DNA of 64,000 nucleotides from Photobacterium sanguinicancri (GCF_002265265.1 NZ_NOIF01000003.1:1-64000), one strand, 5' to 3'; shown: positions 49,734 through 59,522, counted from the stretch's first letter. Translations and numbers: made by a program. Notes: generated by a model not told the origin, from the sequence alone.

Positions 49734-50744
49734 TTAACCTCGAGCTGCGAGTTGTTCAACAAGTGCGAATGCAGAGCCAGATTGCATAACATCAATGGCT
49801 TTTTGAGTATTCGTTTTTAAATCTTCATGACCAAATAAGCGCATCAGAAGGGCGACATTGACAGCTACAGCACCTTGTTGTGCATCTGTCCCTTTTCCTG
49901 TCAGAATATTGGTAATAATGGCGCGATTTTCTTCTGGTTCGCCGCCTTTGATTGCTTCTAACGGGTGAACATCTAAGCCGAAATCAGCAGGGGTGAGTGT
50001 GTATTCGGTGATTTCACCATTAATGATTTCTGCCACTGTCGTTTCGCCATGGATAGCCACTTCATCAAGTCCGCTACCGTGGACAACAGCTGCGCGCTTC
50101 ATGCCCATGGTTGCCATTGTTTCTGCGATGGGACGAACAAGCGCTTTATCGTACACACCCATTAATTCGATATTTGGTCGAGCAGGGTTAATCAGCGGAC
50201 CTAAAAGATTAAAGATAGTGCGTGTTTTGAGCGTCTGGCGTACAGGCATCGCGTGACGAACCCCGCCGTGGTACTCAGGTGCAAATAAGAAACAAACACC
50301 TAAATCATCCAATGCTTGGCGAGCAGTTTCTGGTTTCATCGCTAAGTTAATACCGAATTTATCCAATAGGTCCGATGATCCAGATTTACTTGAGACACCA
50401 CGGTTACCGTGTTTTGCGACTTTTATGCCACACGCAGCAGCAACGAAAGCAGCGGTGGTAGAAATATTGATGGTATTTGCACCGTCACCACCAGTACCGA
50501 CAATATCGCCAAAGTCGTAGTCTGGACTTGGGAATGCATTGGCGTTGGCTACGAGTGCGCTGGCTGCACCTGCGATTTCTGCTGGTGTTTCGCCTTTAAT
50601 TTTGAGTGCGGTTAATACGGCCGATAGCAAAATTGGCTCTACTTCACCTTTGATGATGGCATCAAAAAGTGTATGGCTTTCTTGCTGGCTTAGTGGTTGT
50701 TGGGCATAAAGTTTATTTGCAATGTCGTAAATCACAGCATCCAT
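49734..50744 (-). CDS. trpD: anthranilate phosphoribosyltransferase
   Basis: Transfers phosphoribose from PRPP to anthranilate. PRPP-binding [14 protein letters not shown] at about 82-95, [15 protein letters not shown] near 110-124. At 336 residues it is a stand-alone TrpD: unlike E. coli, where it is fused to the TrpG amidotransferase domain, here trpG is a separate gene 14 bases upstream. Confidence 0.97.
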   Translation of the reverse strand: MDAVIYDIANKLYAQQPLSQQESHTLFDAIIKGEVEPILLSAVLTALKIKGETPAEIAGAASALVANANAFPSPDYDFGDIVGTGGDGANTINISTTAAFVAAACGIKVAKHGNRGVSSKSGSSDLLDKFGINLAMKPETARQALDDLGVCFLFAPEYHGGVRHAMPVRQTLKTRTIFNLLGPLINPARPNIELMGVYDKALVRPIAETMATMGMKRAAVVHGSGLDEVAIHGETTVAEIINGEITEYTLTPADFGLDVHPLEAIKGGEPEENRAIITNILTGKGTDAQQGAVAVNVALLMRLFGHEDLKTNTQKAIDVMQSGSAFALVEQLAARG

Positions 50745-50758
50745 GATGATAGTCCTTA

Positions 50759-51391
50759 TTATTCTACGTCTTGTTTAACCGCTTGTTGTGAAGGCGAGGG
50801 TACAAAGGGGGTCGTTACCCAATCGAGCGTGTTAATCAGAAGTTGTGCACCTTGTGTCGTTAAGATGGATTCTGGGTGGAACTGAAAACCACATACTTTA
50901 TCTTCATCTTGTGTAACAGCCATAACCAAGCCATTAACATCAGCAACAACCTTTAAACTATCAGGAACTTGAGTTGCAACCAAGGAATGATAACGTGCAA
51001 TCGATAATGGATTAGGCAGCTTGCCAAAAACAGGATGCTGGTTGTGGCGCATCATGGCGGCTTTCCCATGGACAATGTCGCCAGCACCTTCCACTTTACC
51101 GCCATACGCTTCTACAATCGCTTGATGACCAAGACATATCCCTATCATAGGGACTTTACCTTTTAGGTGGACAATCAGCTCAGGCATGCAGCCTGCATCG
51201 GCGGGCGCTCCAGGGCCTGGAGACAAAACCAGTACAGGGTTGGTTTTTTCATTGATTGCCTGCGACATTTGCTCAACCGTTAGGCTGTTGCGATAAACGG
51301 TAACGGGATGGCCAAGTGAGCGAAATTGATCAACAAGGTTATAAGTAAAAGAGTCGAAATTATCGAGTAGGACAATATGGGCTTTAGTCAT
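50759..51391 (-). CDS. trpG: anthranilate synthase component II (glutamine amidotransferase)
   Basis: Supplies ammonia from glutamine to TrpE. Class I amidotransferase with the oxyanion loop SPGPGAP near 58-64, nucleophile Cys in GICLGHQA near 84, and the His/Glu pair in FQFHPES near 178-184. From ATG 51391 the product has 210 residues; the adjacent ATG 51394 is also possible, but AAGGA is better spaced to 51391. The long upstream open frame belongs to the end of trpE and is not part of this protein. Confidence 0.96.
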   Translation of the reverse strand: MTKAHIVLLDNFDSFTYNLVDQFRSLGHPVTVYRNSLTVEQMSQAINEKTNPVLVLSPGPGAPADAGCMPELIVHLKGKVPMIGICLGHQAIVEAYGGKVEGAGDIVHGKAAMMRHNQHPVFGKLPNPLSIARYHSLVATQVPDSLKVVADVNGLVMAVTQDEDKVCGFQFHPESILTTQGAQLLINTLDWVTTPFVPSPSQQAVKQDVE

Positions 51392-51401
51392 CATCTTTTC
51401 C

Positions 51402-52970
51402 TTATCCTTGAGTGTGAGCTTTGCGAATAGCACTGATAACAGCTTGTGCCTTACCGCGGGTTTCATCTGCTTCTGCTTGCGGTACTGAGTCATACACCAC
51501 GCCAGCCCCTGCTTGTACGCTAGCAATACCGTCTTCAACGTAAGCTGAACGGATAACAATACAAGTGTCCATGTCGCCATGACCTGTGATGTAACCCACC
51601 GCACCGCCATAACTACCGCGACGACGCTTTTCGACATCACGAATTAATTGCATTGCGCGAATTTTTGGCGCCCCTGTCAGGGTGCCCATGTTCATGCAGG
51701 CTTGGTAAGCGTGAAGGGCATCAAGGTCGCTTCGTAGTTGACCAACCACCCGCGAAACCAAGTGCATTACATGACTATAACGGTCAACTTTCAGTAAATC
51801 GGCGACATAGCGGGTGCCTGCTTCACTGATCCGCGCCACATCATTACGCGCGAGATCAACTAGCATCATATGCTCTGCGTTTTCTTTCATGTCGCAGCGC
51901 AGTTCTAATTCGATACGGCCATCTAAATCGAGATTAATCGAACCATCGGTATTTTTGCCACGCTGGCGTGTACCTGCGATTGGGTAAATTTCGACTTGAT
52001 TGGTTTCGGTTGCGTATTTCAGCGCACTTTCTGGTGAAGCACCAAAGAGGGTGAAATCGGCATCTTGCATGAAAAACATGTAAGGGCTTGGGTTGCCAAT
52101 TTTTAATTCTTTATAAGCCACCAGCGGTGATGGACACGGTAAGGTAAATTGACGAGATGGCACCACTTGAAATACATCGCCACCAATGACGTATTGTTTT
52201 AAATCGGCAACGGTTTGGCAAAAATCAGCGTCACTAACACTCACTTCAGGTTCGCATTGCGCTAATTGAGTTGCTGGTGGAACGGTAGCAGGAGCTAAAC
52301 ACGCTTCTTTGATTTGCTGTAAGCGACGGCTTAGTTCGAAGTAGCTATTGGTATATTGATCGCCACCAAACAGTGTGGCTTGCAGCTTACCTTTGCGGCG
52401 CTGGTGATCGATAACCAGCAATGTCTCAGCGATATAGAATAAGTAATCTGGACATTTGTTATCTTGCTCGACTTCCGCCAAAGGCTCAAAGCCGGCTACA
52501 AGGTCGTAGGCAAAGAGTCCGCCAAGGAACAAGGCTTCCTGTGGGTGACCGGAAGTATCGAATGCATGTTGTACCATACGCAGTGCATCAAATGAGGATG
52601 CTTGGCGTAAGCGACTATCCTCATCAAGCGCGCGTTCTGCGGTTGGAAATGTCAATGTAAGGCTATTGCTAGTACGTTGACGGCCCACTGTGTCGGGAAT
52701 GTTATGCTCGATAGTTTGTAATACATTCAAGCCATTATCTGTAAGGGCTTCTAATTGCACCTCGGTGCCACGGCAAACAATGCGTACGGCGGCGTCGATT
52801 AACATTAAGCTTTTAAGGTCTTGCTTAGAGTCGACTTCGGCCGACTCCAGTAATAGGTTATGTGGTCGATCACCGCAAACTGTGTAATACAGCTCAGTCG
52901 GCTCCGCTACATAGGGTACATCAAGGCTAAGCACTTCCAGCTCGCCAATGGTGCGTTGGGTTGTGTTCAC
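51402..52970 (-). CDS. trpE: anthranilate synthase component I
   Basis: Makes anthranilate from chorismate. Length 522 (E. coli 520). The Trp feedback site LLLES with its following Ser is at about 39-50, and the chorismate-binding C-terminal domain is complete (GTRQRG, ELRCDMKENAEHMMLVDLARND, GTLTGAPK). Starts with GTG 52970 overlapping the stop of the upstream DAHP synthase gene (GTGA), with GGGAGAA before it, so the two are coupled. Confidence 0.97.
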   Translation of the reverse strand: MNTTQRTIGELEVLSLDVPYVAEPTELYYTVCGDRPHNLLLESAEVDSKQDLKSLMLIDAAVRIVCRGTEVQLEALTDNGLNVLQTIEHNIPDTVGRQRTSNSLTLTFPTAERALDEDSRLRQASSFDALRMVQHAFDTSGHPQEALFLGGLFAYDLVAGFEPLAEVEQDNKCPDYLFYIAETLLVIDHQRRKGKLQATLFGGDQYTNSYFELSRRLQQIKEACLAPATVPPATQLAQCEPEVSVSDADFCQTVADLKQYVIGGDVFQVVPSRQFTLPCPSPLVAYKELKIGNPSPYMFFMQDADFTLFGASPESALKYATETNQVEIYPIAGTRQRGKNTDGSINLDLDGRIELELRCDMKENAEHMMLVDLARNDVARISEAGTRYVADLLKVDRYSHVMHLVSRVVGQLRSDLDALHAYQACMNMGTLTGAPKIRAMQLIRDVEKRRRGSYGGAVGYITGHGDMDTCIVIRSAYVEDGIASVQAGAGVVYDSVPQAEADETRGKAQAVISAIRKAHTQG

Positions 52971-53980
52971 AGCGTTCTCCCTGCCGCTTCTACAAATGGT
53001 TTGAGTTCTTGCATCAGTTGCTCAAACATTGGACCTGTTAGTGCTTGGTGCCCGTCTGATAGGGCCTCACATGGTTTAAGATGTGATTCAACAATAATAC
53101 CGTCAGCGCCAACTGCAGCAGCTGCACGTGATAGTGGAATAACCAGCTCACGAACGCCTGTGCCATGACTTGGGTCAACCACAACGGGTAAATGAGTGCG
53201 TTGTTTTAAATACGCTACCGCGTTTAAATCCAATGTATTGCGCGTTGCTGTTTCGTAGGTACGAATACCACGTTCACACAGGATAATATTCGGATTTCCT
53301 GCATCATAAATGTATTCAGCAGCTAGAAGCAGCTCCTCGATAGTGGCTGAAAGTCCGCGTTTGAGCAAGACTGGTTTTTGACTTTCGCCCACCGCTTTTA
53401 ATAATGCGTAATTTTGCATATTACGCGCGCCAATCTGTAGGCAGTCTACATATTCACACATTGTATCAACCTGACTCACGTCCATGACTTCAGATACGGT
53501 TGGGATATTGAGTTGTTCATTCGCAAGTTTAAGTAGTTTTAAGCCTTCAACACCCATGCCTTGAAAATCGTAAGGGCTGGTACGAGGCTTATATGCACCA
53601 CCACGAAGGGCGACAGCACCGTGTTGTTTTACCACTTCAGCCACCGACAGTAGTTGTTCTTCTGATTCAACCGAGCAAGGGCCCGCGATGACTGCAAATT
53701 TATTACCACCGATAGCAGCATTACCAAAACGAACAACAGTATCGTGCGCCTGTACTTCGCGGCTAACCATTTTGTACTTCGTGAGAATAGGTTTAACTGT
53801 TTCAACGCATGGGTACGCGTCTAGGTTCAGCTTTTGGAGAACACGTTCGTCACCAAGAGCGCCGAGTACAATGCGTTCAACGCCTGGCATGTAAAGTGGC
53901 TTGAGCCCTGCGTCTTCGATACGTTGCAAGATTTCTTTTGCTTGAGACTCGGTAGCTGCTGGTTTTAGTACAATAATCAT
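52967..53980 (-). CDS. 3-deoxy-7-phosphoheptulonate (DAHP) synthase, class I-beta
   Basis: First enzyme of the shikimate pathway, condensing PEP with erythrose 4-phosphate. It is of the Thermotoga/Bacillus type, not the AroFGH type of E. coli: an N-terminal ferredoxin-like regulatory domain (about 1-65, MIIVLKP start) is followed by the barrel with IAGPCSVES, LRGGAYKPRTSPY, GARNMQN, KRG, CERGIRT and DPSHGTG. Length 337 equals the T. maritima enzyme (338). I use ATG 53980, which has AAGGA 8 bases upstream; ATG 54016 would add 12 residues. It lies between the trp leader and trpE and overlaps trpE by 4 bases, so it is under Trp control. Confidence 0.93.
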   Translation of the reverse strand: MIIVLKPAATESQAKEILQRIEDAGLKPLYMPGVERIVLGALGDERVLQKLNLDAYPCVETVKPILTKYKMVSREVQAHDTVVRFGNAAIGGNKFAVIAGPCSVESEEQLLSVAEVVKQHGAVALRGGAYKPRTSPYDFQGMGVEGLKLLKLANEQLNIPTVSEVMDVSQVDTMCEYVDCLQIGARNMQNYALLKAVGESQKPVLLKRGLSATIEELLLAAEYIYDAGNPNIILCERGIRTYETATRNTLDLNAVAYLKQRTHLPVVVDPSHGTGVRELVIPLSRAAAAVGADGIIVESHLKPCEALSDGHQALTGPMFEQLMQELKPFVEAAGRTL

Positions 53981-54064
53981 AATAGTGTCCTTGTTAGCAT
54001 CAACATCGATAGACATTGGGCTGAAATATGGTGGTAATAAAGTGCTTTGAGAAACAATAGGCAG

Positions 54065-54088
54065 AAAAAAGCCCGCAAGAGGCGGGCT
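54065..54088 (-). terminator. trp attenuator
   Basis: AGCCCGC-AAGAG-GCGGGCT stem (54070-54088). On the minus strand it is followed by a T6 run. It lies between the leader peptide gene and the DAHP synthase gene. A GGCGG near the end of trpL could pair with CCGCC of this stem as an antiterminator. Confidence 0.93.
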
Positions 54089-54119
54089 GATGTGTATGCT
54101 GTCCGTTAGGTACAGGGAA

Positions 54120-54194
54120 TTACACCGCCCAAGATTGGGAGTGCCACCACCAAGAGAATAAAGCGCAGAGTTGATGATGAATATGCTGTACCAT
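54120..54194 (-). CDS. trpL: trp operon leader peptide
   Basis: A 24-residue reading frame, ATG to TAA, with three consecutive Trp codons at residues 15-17 and a fourth at 22. AGGA lies 7 bases before the ATG. Translation of these codons senses charged tRNA-Trp: stalling would favour the antiterminator, and rapid passage the attenuator hairpin 32 bases downstream. Typical of trpL in Vibrio and enterobacteria, with more Trp codons than the two in E. coli. Confidence 0.93.
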   Translation of the reverse strand: MVQHIHHQLCALFSWWWHSQSWAV

Positions 54195-54234
54195 GGGATC
54201 GTCCTGTAGTCGATTTATGATTTCGGGTAACTGC

Positions 54235-54268
54235 GTACTAGTAAACTAGTTTACAGATATAGAGTCAA
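54235..54268 (-). promoter_or_regulatory. trp promoter with TrpR operator
   Basis: Minus strand -35 TTGACT (54268-54263), 17-base spacer, -10 TTTACT (54245-54240). The -10 is covered by the dyad GTAAACTAGTTTACTAGTAC (54254-54235), which closely matches the E. coli trp operator core ACTAGTTAACTAGT. This predicts repression by TrpR-Trp. The divergent rnm gene starts only 12 bases beyond the -35. Confidence 0.93.
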
Positions 54269-54279
54269 GAATAAAATTT

Positions 54280-55149
54280 ATGTTATTTGATTTACATAGC
54301 CACACGACGGCATCTGATGGCCGTTTGTCACCAAAAGAGTTAGTTGAGCGAGCAGTGCTAAACCGTGTTGATGCACTTGCTATTACCGATCACGATACTG
54401 TGTCAGGGTTGGTGGAAGCTCAACAAACAATTGATGAACTAAATCTGCCTTTAACTCTCATCAAAGGCATTGAAATATCGACACTTTGGCAAAATTTTGA
54501 TATTCACATTGTGGGGTTAAATATTGATCCTGAACACCCAGCAATTACGACTCTGATTGCTGAGCAAATAACACGTCGCGCGGAACGTGCAGAGCAAATT
54601 GGTGATCGACTTGAAAAGAATCGCATGCCGGGCGCATTGGCTGGTGCCAAAGCCTTAGCGGGTGATGCGACACTGACACGTGCGCATTTTGCCCAGTGGA
54701 TTGTGGCGGAAGGCTATGCCAAAACCATGCAAGCGGTGTTCAAAAAATTTATGACCCGAGGAAACCCAGGTTATGTTCCACCAAGTTGGTGCTCAATAGC
54801 AGAAGCTGTGGCGGCAATTCACGCTGCGGGTGGACAAGCGGTGTTAGCGCACCCTGGTCGCTACAAAATGACAACAAAATGGCTTAAGCGATTATTAACC
54901 ACTTTCGTGGAAGCCAAAGGCGATGCTATGGAAGTGGCACAGCCGCAACAAGGACAGCATGAACGCCGTAATCTCGGTGATTATGCCATTGATTATCAAT
55001 TACTTGCTTCTCAAGGCTCCGATTTCCATTATCCGTCGCCATGGACTGAACTTGGTCGTAACTTGTGGTTACCTAAAGGGGTAACCGAAGTGTGGCACGA
55101 TTGGAATGTCGAAAAGAAGCGAGATGATTCAGAAGACGTAACCGAGTAA
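54280..55149 (+). CDS. rnm: PHP-domain 5'-3' exoribonuclease Rnm (RNase AM)
   Basis: PHP phosphoesterase of the YciV/TrpH family; E. coli RNase AM trims 5' ends of 23S/16S/5S rRNA and degrades short RNAs. Metal ligands are seen in [11 protein letters not shown] (residues 4-14), ITDHDT near 38-43, HPGR near 190 and SDFHYP near 248. Length 289 (E. coli 293). It is divergent from trpL, as in E. coli; the intergenic space is only 85 bases, so its promoter must overlap the trp control region. Confidence 0.93.
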   Translation: MLFDLHSHTTASDGRLSPKELVERAVLNRVDALAITDHDTVSGLVEAQQTIDELNLPLTLIKGIEISTLWQNFDIHIVGLNIDPEHPAITTLIAEQITRRAERAEQIGDRLEKNRMPGALAGAKALAGDATLTRAHFAQWIVAEGYAKTMQAVFKKFMTRGNPGYVPPSWCSIAEAVAAIHAAGGQAVLAHPGRYKMTTKWLKRLLTTFVEAKGDAMEVAQPQQGQHERRNLGDYAIDYQLLASQGSDFHYPSPWTELGRNLWLPKGVTEVWHDWNVEKKRDDSEDVTE

Positions 55150-55180
55150 TTACATCTTGTTATGCCTTTTGGGAGGAACC

Positions 55181-55801
55181 ATGAGCCAATTTTTTTACAT
55201 GCATCCCGAAACACCACAAGCTCGTCTTGTAAAACAATCTGTTGCGATTATCCGCGATGGCGGCGTCATTGTTTACCCAACGGATTCTGGTTATGCCCTT
55301 GGCTGCCAGCTTGAAAATAAAGCAGCACTTGAGCGTATTTGTCAGATCCGTCGCTTAAACGATAAGCATAACTTCACTTTGTTATGCCGTGATCTATCTG
55401 AGCTTTCTTTATATGCCCGTGTTGATAACGTGGCATATCGTTTACTGCGTAGCAACACGCCGGGCGCTTACACCTTTATTTTTAAAGGGACCAAAGAAGT
55501 GCCGCGTCGCCTAATGAATCCGAAACGTAAAACGATCGGTATTCGTGTGCCAGATAATGCGATCGCTTTAGCTTTGCTAGAAGAGCTGGGTGAGCCGATG
55601 ATGTCGACCACCTTAATTTTGCCAAATAGCGATATTGCAGAATCAGATCCGGAAGATATTCGCGACAAGTTAGAGCATGCTGTCGATTTAATCATTAATG
55701 GCGGCTACTTAGGTGAGCAGCCAACCACAGTGATTGATTTTAGTGATGGTGATGCGCAAATAGTGCGTGTTGGCTCAGGTGATCCTGCACCATTTGAGTA
55801 A
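55181..55801 (+). CDS. yciO: YciO family protein (Sua5/YrdC-like)
   Basis: A 206-residue protein of the Sua5/YciO/YrdC fold, which in other members makes threonylcarbamoyl-AMP for tRNA t6A; YciO itself has weak or no such activity and binds nucleic acid in E. coli. Conserved VYPTDSGYALGCQ (about 27-39), KHNFTLLCRDLSELS and TTLILPNS. Length equals E. coli YciO. GGGAGGAACC directly precedes ATG 55181. Follows rnm by 31 bases. Confidence 0.93.
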   Translation: MSQFFYMHPETPQARLVKQSVAIIRDGGVIVYPTDSGYALGCQLENKAALERICQIRRLNDKHNFTLLCRDLSELSLYARVDNVAYRLLRSNTPGAYTFIFKGTKEVPRRLMNPKRKTIGIRVPDNAIALALLEELGEPMMSTTLILPNSDIAESDPEDIRDKLEHAVDLIINGGYLGEQPTTVIDFSDGDAQIVRVGSGDPAPFE

Positions 55802-55946
55802 ATTAAATGCGAGCAGCGGTTGAACATGAAAGTGTGATTTAAGTAGTAACTTCATGGTGCTTTTGGCATAATTCGCCGCTGCTTGGTACCACCCGGTATC
55901 AGGGATGAGTATTTCGACGCCTGTGAAGGCGACAAAGGTTTGTCTA

Positions 55947-56999
55947 ATGAGTGAAAAATTACAGAAAGTACTGGCACGTTCGGGTCAGGGCTCTCGTCGA
56001 GAAATCGAATTAAAGATTCAAGCTGGTCGTGTAAGTATTGATGGCGTTGTTGCCAAGCTTGGTGACCGCCTTGACGATCTAAGTGTGCTTGTGCGCGTTG
56101 ATGGTCATAAAGTTGATCTGGTTGCTACCAGTGATGAAGTATGTCGCGTCTTGGCTTACAACAAGCCTGAAGGTGAGCTATGTACTCGCCACGACCCTGA
56201 AGGTCGTCGCACTGTATTTGATCGTCTACCACGCCTAACGGAAGGTCGTTGGGTATCGGTTGGTCGCCTTGATGCGAACACCAGTGGTCTTCTTCTATTC
56301 ACCACCGATGGTGAATTAGCAAACCGCTTGATGCACCCGAGTCGTACGGTTCCACGTGAATACATGGTACGTGTGTTCGGTGAAGTGACTGAAGATATGG
56401 TTCGCAACCTTGTTCGTGGCGTTAAGCTAGAAGATGGTATGGCGCGTTTCGAAGACGTTGTTTACGCTGGCGGCGAAGGTATGAACCATACTTTCTACGT
56501 AGTGATCACTGAAGGTCGTAACCGTGAGGTTCGTCGTTTATGGGATTCACAAGGTGTAACTGTTAGCCGTCTTAAGCGTGTTCGTTACGGTGATATCTAC
56601 CTAACCAAAGACTTGCCTCGTGGCGGTTGGATGGAGTTAGAGCTGACGGAAGTTAACTACCTGCGTGAAATGGTTGAACTTGAACATGAAAGCGAAACAA
56701 TGCTGACTGTTGAAGGCCAAAAACGTAAGCGTGGTGTTCGTCAGATCCGTCGTGCTGTTCGTCGTCATGAAGAGCGTGCAACTGAAGAATCTTCAGGCCG
56801 TCGTGGACGTGGTAGCAAAGAACGCCGTACTCCAACCTCTACCCGTAATAAAGGTACAGAGGAAAGTGGCAATGCGCGTGGTAGCAAGGGCAAGGGCGGA
56901 AATAATGCATCTTCAGGCAAGCGTAAGCCGTCTGGTAATGCAACAAGCCGTCGTAACCCGTTGAAGAACAAACCTGCGAAGCCTCGTACTCGCAAGTAA
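55947..56999 (+). CDS. rluB: 23S rRNA pseudouridine(2605) synthase
   Basis: RsuA-family pseudouridine synthase. S4 domain at about 3-60 ([18 protein letters not shown]), catalytic Asp in [13 protein letters not shown] near 108-120, and conserved [10 protein letters not shown] near 190. A long basic tail (about 258-350) rich in Arg, Lys, Ser, Gly and Asn brings the length to 350 (E. coli 291); such tails vary between species. Start ATG 55947 fits the family; AAAGG lies about 9 bases upstream. Confidence 0.95.
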   Translation: MSEKLQKVLARSGQGSRREIELKIQAGRVSIDGVVAKLGDRLDDLSVLVRVDGHKVDLVATSDEVCRVLAYNKPEGELCTRHDPEGRRTVFDRLPRLTEGRWVSVGRLDANTSGLLLFTTDGELANRLMHPSRTVPREYMVRVFGEVTEDMVRNLVRGVKLEDGMARFEDVVYAGGEGMNHTFYVVITEGRNREVRRLWDSQGVTVSRLKRVRYGDIYLTKDLPRGGWMELELTEVNYLREMVELEHESETMLTVEGQKRKRGVRQIRRAVRRHEERATEESSGRRGRGSKERRTPTSTRNKGTEESGNARGSKGKGGNNASSGKRKPSGNATSRRNPLKNKPAKPRTRK

Positions 57000-57013
57000 T
57001 TCTTATGGTTAAT

Positions 57014-57042
57014 AAAAAAGCAGCTCAATAGCTGCTTTTTTT
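57014..57042. terminator. bidirectional terminator between rluB and yciK
   Basis: GCAGCT-CAAT-AGCTGC with A6 before and T7 after, between converging genes. Confidence 0.93.
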
Positions 57043-57072
57043 GTATCTATATTTTGGTAATAGCTGTTTAAA

Positions 57073-57816
57073 CTAGTGTTTTGGCTGTGCGTCAATGCAC
57101 TGACCGTTAACGTCTTTACTTTCTGGTGCCATCAAGAACAAGTACAGCGGCATAATATCTAACGGCGTTTTTAGCAGCGACGAATCTTCAGCAGGAAAAG
57201 CCTGTGCACGCATACCAGTACGCGTACCACCGGGGTTAATCGCATTCACTCGAACATGGGTATTGCTGAGTTCATCGGCTAATACTTGCATCATGCCTTC
57301 AGTTGCAAACTTAGAAATCGCATAACTACCCCAGAATGCACGGCCAACATGACCCACTGTTGAGGTGGTGAATACAAGGCGCGCATCATCTGCTTGCTTT
57401 AATAGTGGCAGTACAGCTTGAGTCAGTAGCATTTGTGCTTTGACATTGACTTGCATTACATCGTCAAAACTACCTTCATCCAGTTGATCAAACGGGCTGA
57501 GTACGCCCAATAAGCCTGCATTGTGTAGTACACCATCAAGGCGACCGAACTGATCACTGATGGTTTCAACCATATCAATGTAGTTCTGTTTAGTTGCACC
57601 TTTTAAGTCGAGCGGGATGATGGCTGGCTGTGGGTAGCCGAGGGTTTCAATCTCATCGTAAACAGCTTCTAACTTAGCGACAGTGCGTCCTAGCAAAATA
57701 ACGGTCGCGCCATGAGCTGCATAACTAAGAGCTGCCTGACGGCCGATACCATCACCTGCACCGGTAACCAAAATAACGCGATTTTTTAGAGAGTCAGCTG
57801 CAATTTGATATTCCAC
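57073..57816 (-). CDS. yciK: short-chain dehydrogenase/reductase YciK
   Basis: NAD(P)-dependent oxidoreductase of the SDR superfamily. Cofactor loop VTGAGDGIGRQ near 16-26, HNAG near 96-99, catalytic Ser in TTSTVGH and YAISK near 161-165. Length 247 (E. coli YciK 252). Substrate unknown. Gene order with rluB and sohB matches the enterobacterial btuR/yciK-sohB-topA neighbourhood, except that btuR (cobO) is at 14.5 kb here. Confidence 0.9.
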   Translation of the reverse strand: MEYQIAADSLKNRVILVTGAGDGIGRQAALSYAAHGATVILLGRTVAKLEAVYDEIETLGYPQPAIIPLDLKGATKQNYIDMVETISDQFGRLDGVLHNAGLLGVLSPFDQLDEGSFDDVMQVNVKAQMLLTQAVLPLLKQADDARLVFTTSTVGHVGRAFWGSYAISKFATEGMMQVLADELSNTHVRVNAINPGGTRTGMRAQAFPAEDSSLLKTPLDIMPLYLFLMAPESKDVNGQCIDAQPKH

Positions 57817-58017
57817 GTATTACTTCCTTATTGAATATTCGCTTGCTTATAGTAGTGATAAATCGTTGAGATAAGCATCAGTTCACGCTAGATGCTTGAA
57901 ATAATATGCTGATAGCACGTCGATTTAACGAAAATGTAAAATAGTCTCTTTTTCATTGCATTGCCATAGCCTCAGCAGGTTACAATGGGGTTAAGTTCAT
58001 AAAATGAGGACTCAACA

Positions 58018-59079
58018 TTGGATTTTTTGTTTGATTACGGCTTATTTCTAGCCAAAATCGCCACAGTTGTTATAGCGATTGTCGGTATTCTTATTGTCGC
58101 TAAAGGTTTAAACGGTCGCCATGGTTCACCAAAAGGTGAATTAGAAGTTACAGATTTAACTGAGCAATATAAACATACTGTGCACCACCTCGAAGGGCAC
58201 CTTTATGATAAAGCCCTACTAAAAGCAAAAGAAAAAGTTGAGAAAAAAGAAGAAAAAGCGAAAGACAAAGTACGCCAGGAAGAAGTAAAAAAAGCGGCAA
58301 AAGAGGGAGAGCTATCCCATGCTCGCGATCCTCGGTTGTTTGTTTTAGATTTCCACGGCAGCATTGATGCGAAAGAAGTGACATCACTACGTGAAGAAAT
58401 CACGGCTATTTTAGCGGTCGCGATTGAAGGTGATGAAGTATTGCTTCGCCTAGAAACTGGCGGAGGCATGGTTCATGGCTATGGCTTGGCTTCATCGCAG
58501 CTTGATCGTCTAAAAACAGCGGGCATTAAACTGACAATCTCAGTGGATAAAGTTGCAGCAAGTGGTGGTTACATGATGGCGTGTGTTGCCGATAAAATCA
58601 TTTCTGCTCCGTTTGCAATTGTAGGTTCTATCGGTGTTATAGCCCAACTCCCGAACTTCAATAAGATCTTGAAAAAGAACGATATTGAGTTTGAACAAAT
58701 TACGGCAGGCGAGTTTAAGCGTACGCTAACAATGTTCGGTGAAAACACGGATAAAGCCCGCGATAAATTCCAAGATGAAATCGAAGAAACGCACGGATTA
58801 TTCAAAGATTTCATTGCGGTACATCGCCCAGAGCTAGATCTTGAGAAAGTAGCGACAGGTGAACACTGGTTTGGTCGACAAGCGCATGATCTTGGCTTGG
58901 TTGATGAAATTGGCACTAGTGATGACTATATTACTAAGGCGTGCAAAGAGCGTGAAGTGTTGAATATTCGATATGTTCGCCGTAAAAAGCTGGCCGAAAA
59001 GTTAGCGGGTGCAACAGGTGAAGCCGCAGATATCCTGTTACTTAAATGGATCAGTCGTGGTCAGCGACCAATCGTATAG
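58018..59079 (+). CDS. sohB: inner-membrane peptidase SohB
   Basis: Serine protease of the SppA/S49 family. N-terminal membrane segment (about 5-28), a Lys/Glu-rich coiled-coil stretch (about 45-95), then the ClpP-like catalytic domain with Ser in VAASGGYMM near 182 and the base Lys in EFKRTLTMFGE near 234. Starts with TTG 58018: GAGGA lies 8 bases upstream and the N-terminus DFLFDYGLFLAKI matches E. coli SohB, leaving no ATG alternative. Length 353 (E. coli 349). Confidence 0.95.
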   Translation: MDFLFDYGLFLAKIATVVIAIVGILIVAKGLNGRHGSPKGELEVTDLTEQYKHTVHHLEGHLYDKALLKAKEKVEKKEEKAKDKVRQEEVKKAAKEGELSHARDPRLFVLDFHGSIDAKEVTSLREEITAILAVAIEGDEVLLRLETGGGMVHGYGLASSQLDRLKTAGIKLTISVDKVAASGGYMMACVADKIISAPFAIVGSIGVIAQLPNFNKILKKNDIEFEQITAGEFKRTLTMFGENTDKARDKFQDEIEETHGLFKDFIAVHRPELDLEKVATGEHWFGRQAHDLGLVDEIGTSDDYITKACKEREVLNIRYVRRKKLAEKLAGATGEAADILLLKWISRGQRPIV

Positions 59080-59087
59080 GGCTTATT

Positions 59088-59501
59088 ATGAACCAGAAAT
59101 GGGCACTTTTTTCATTTAAAGGGCGTATGCGACGACGTGATTACTGGCTATATAGTTTGCCAGTATTATTCGTCACGATTCCTGTTTTTATGTATAGCTC
59201 ACCTGAGAATACAGGTACTAACCCTATGGCTGATATATTAGCTATGGTGGTGCTGGGCTTTGTTATGTGGGCATCAATGGCACTTAATATTAAGCGTCTG
59301 CATGATCGCAATAAAAGTGCTTGGTGGGTTGTGGTGACTTTCCTTCCTTTAATTGGTCCTATCTTTGCTTTAGTGGAGTTAGGTATTTTGAAAGGTACGG
59401 AAGGGGATAATCAATTTGGCCCCGATCCTAAAGGTGGCTCAACGCCGCCCTCATCACGCCCGAACGATGATGATAAAGAGAGTATGACCATCGAAATGTA
59501 A
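59088..59501 (+). CDS. DUF805 family membrane protein
   Basis: A 137-residue membrane protein of the DUF805 (YhaH-like) family: an N-terminal FSFKGRMRRRDYWLY signature (about 7-21), three hydrophobic segments (about 22-38, 50-68, 85-105) with NIKRLHDRNKSAWW between the last two, and a polar C-terminal tail with QFGPDPKG. Function unknown. The ATG 59088 is 8 bases after the sohB stop, so the two are probably co-transcribed. Confidence 0.88.
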   Translation: MNQKWALFSFKGRMRRRDYWLYSLPVLFVTIPVFMYSSPENTGTNPMADILAMVVLGFVMWASMALNIKRLHDRNKSAWWVVVTFLPLIGPIFALVELGILKGTEGDNQFGPDPKGGSTPPSSRPNDDDKESMTIEM

Positions 59502-59522
59502 TGGCTTATTCTGCTTGAAAAT

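Noticed and set aside
51395-51640. N-terminal extension of TrpG over the end of trpE
   Set aside because: Out-of-frame shadow of trpE; the conserved TrpG N-terminus starts at 51391/51394.
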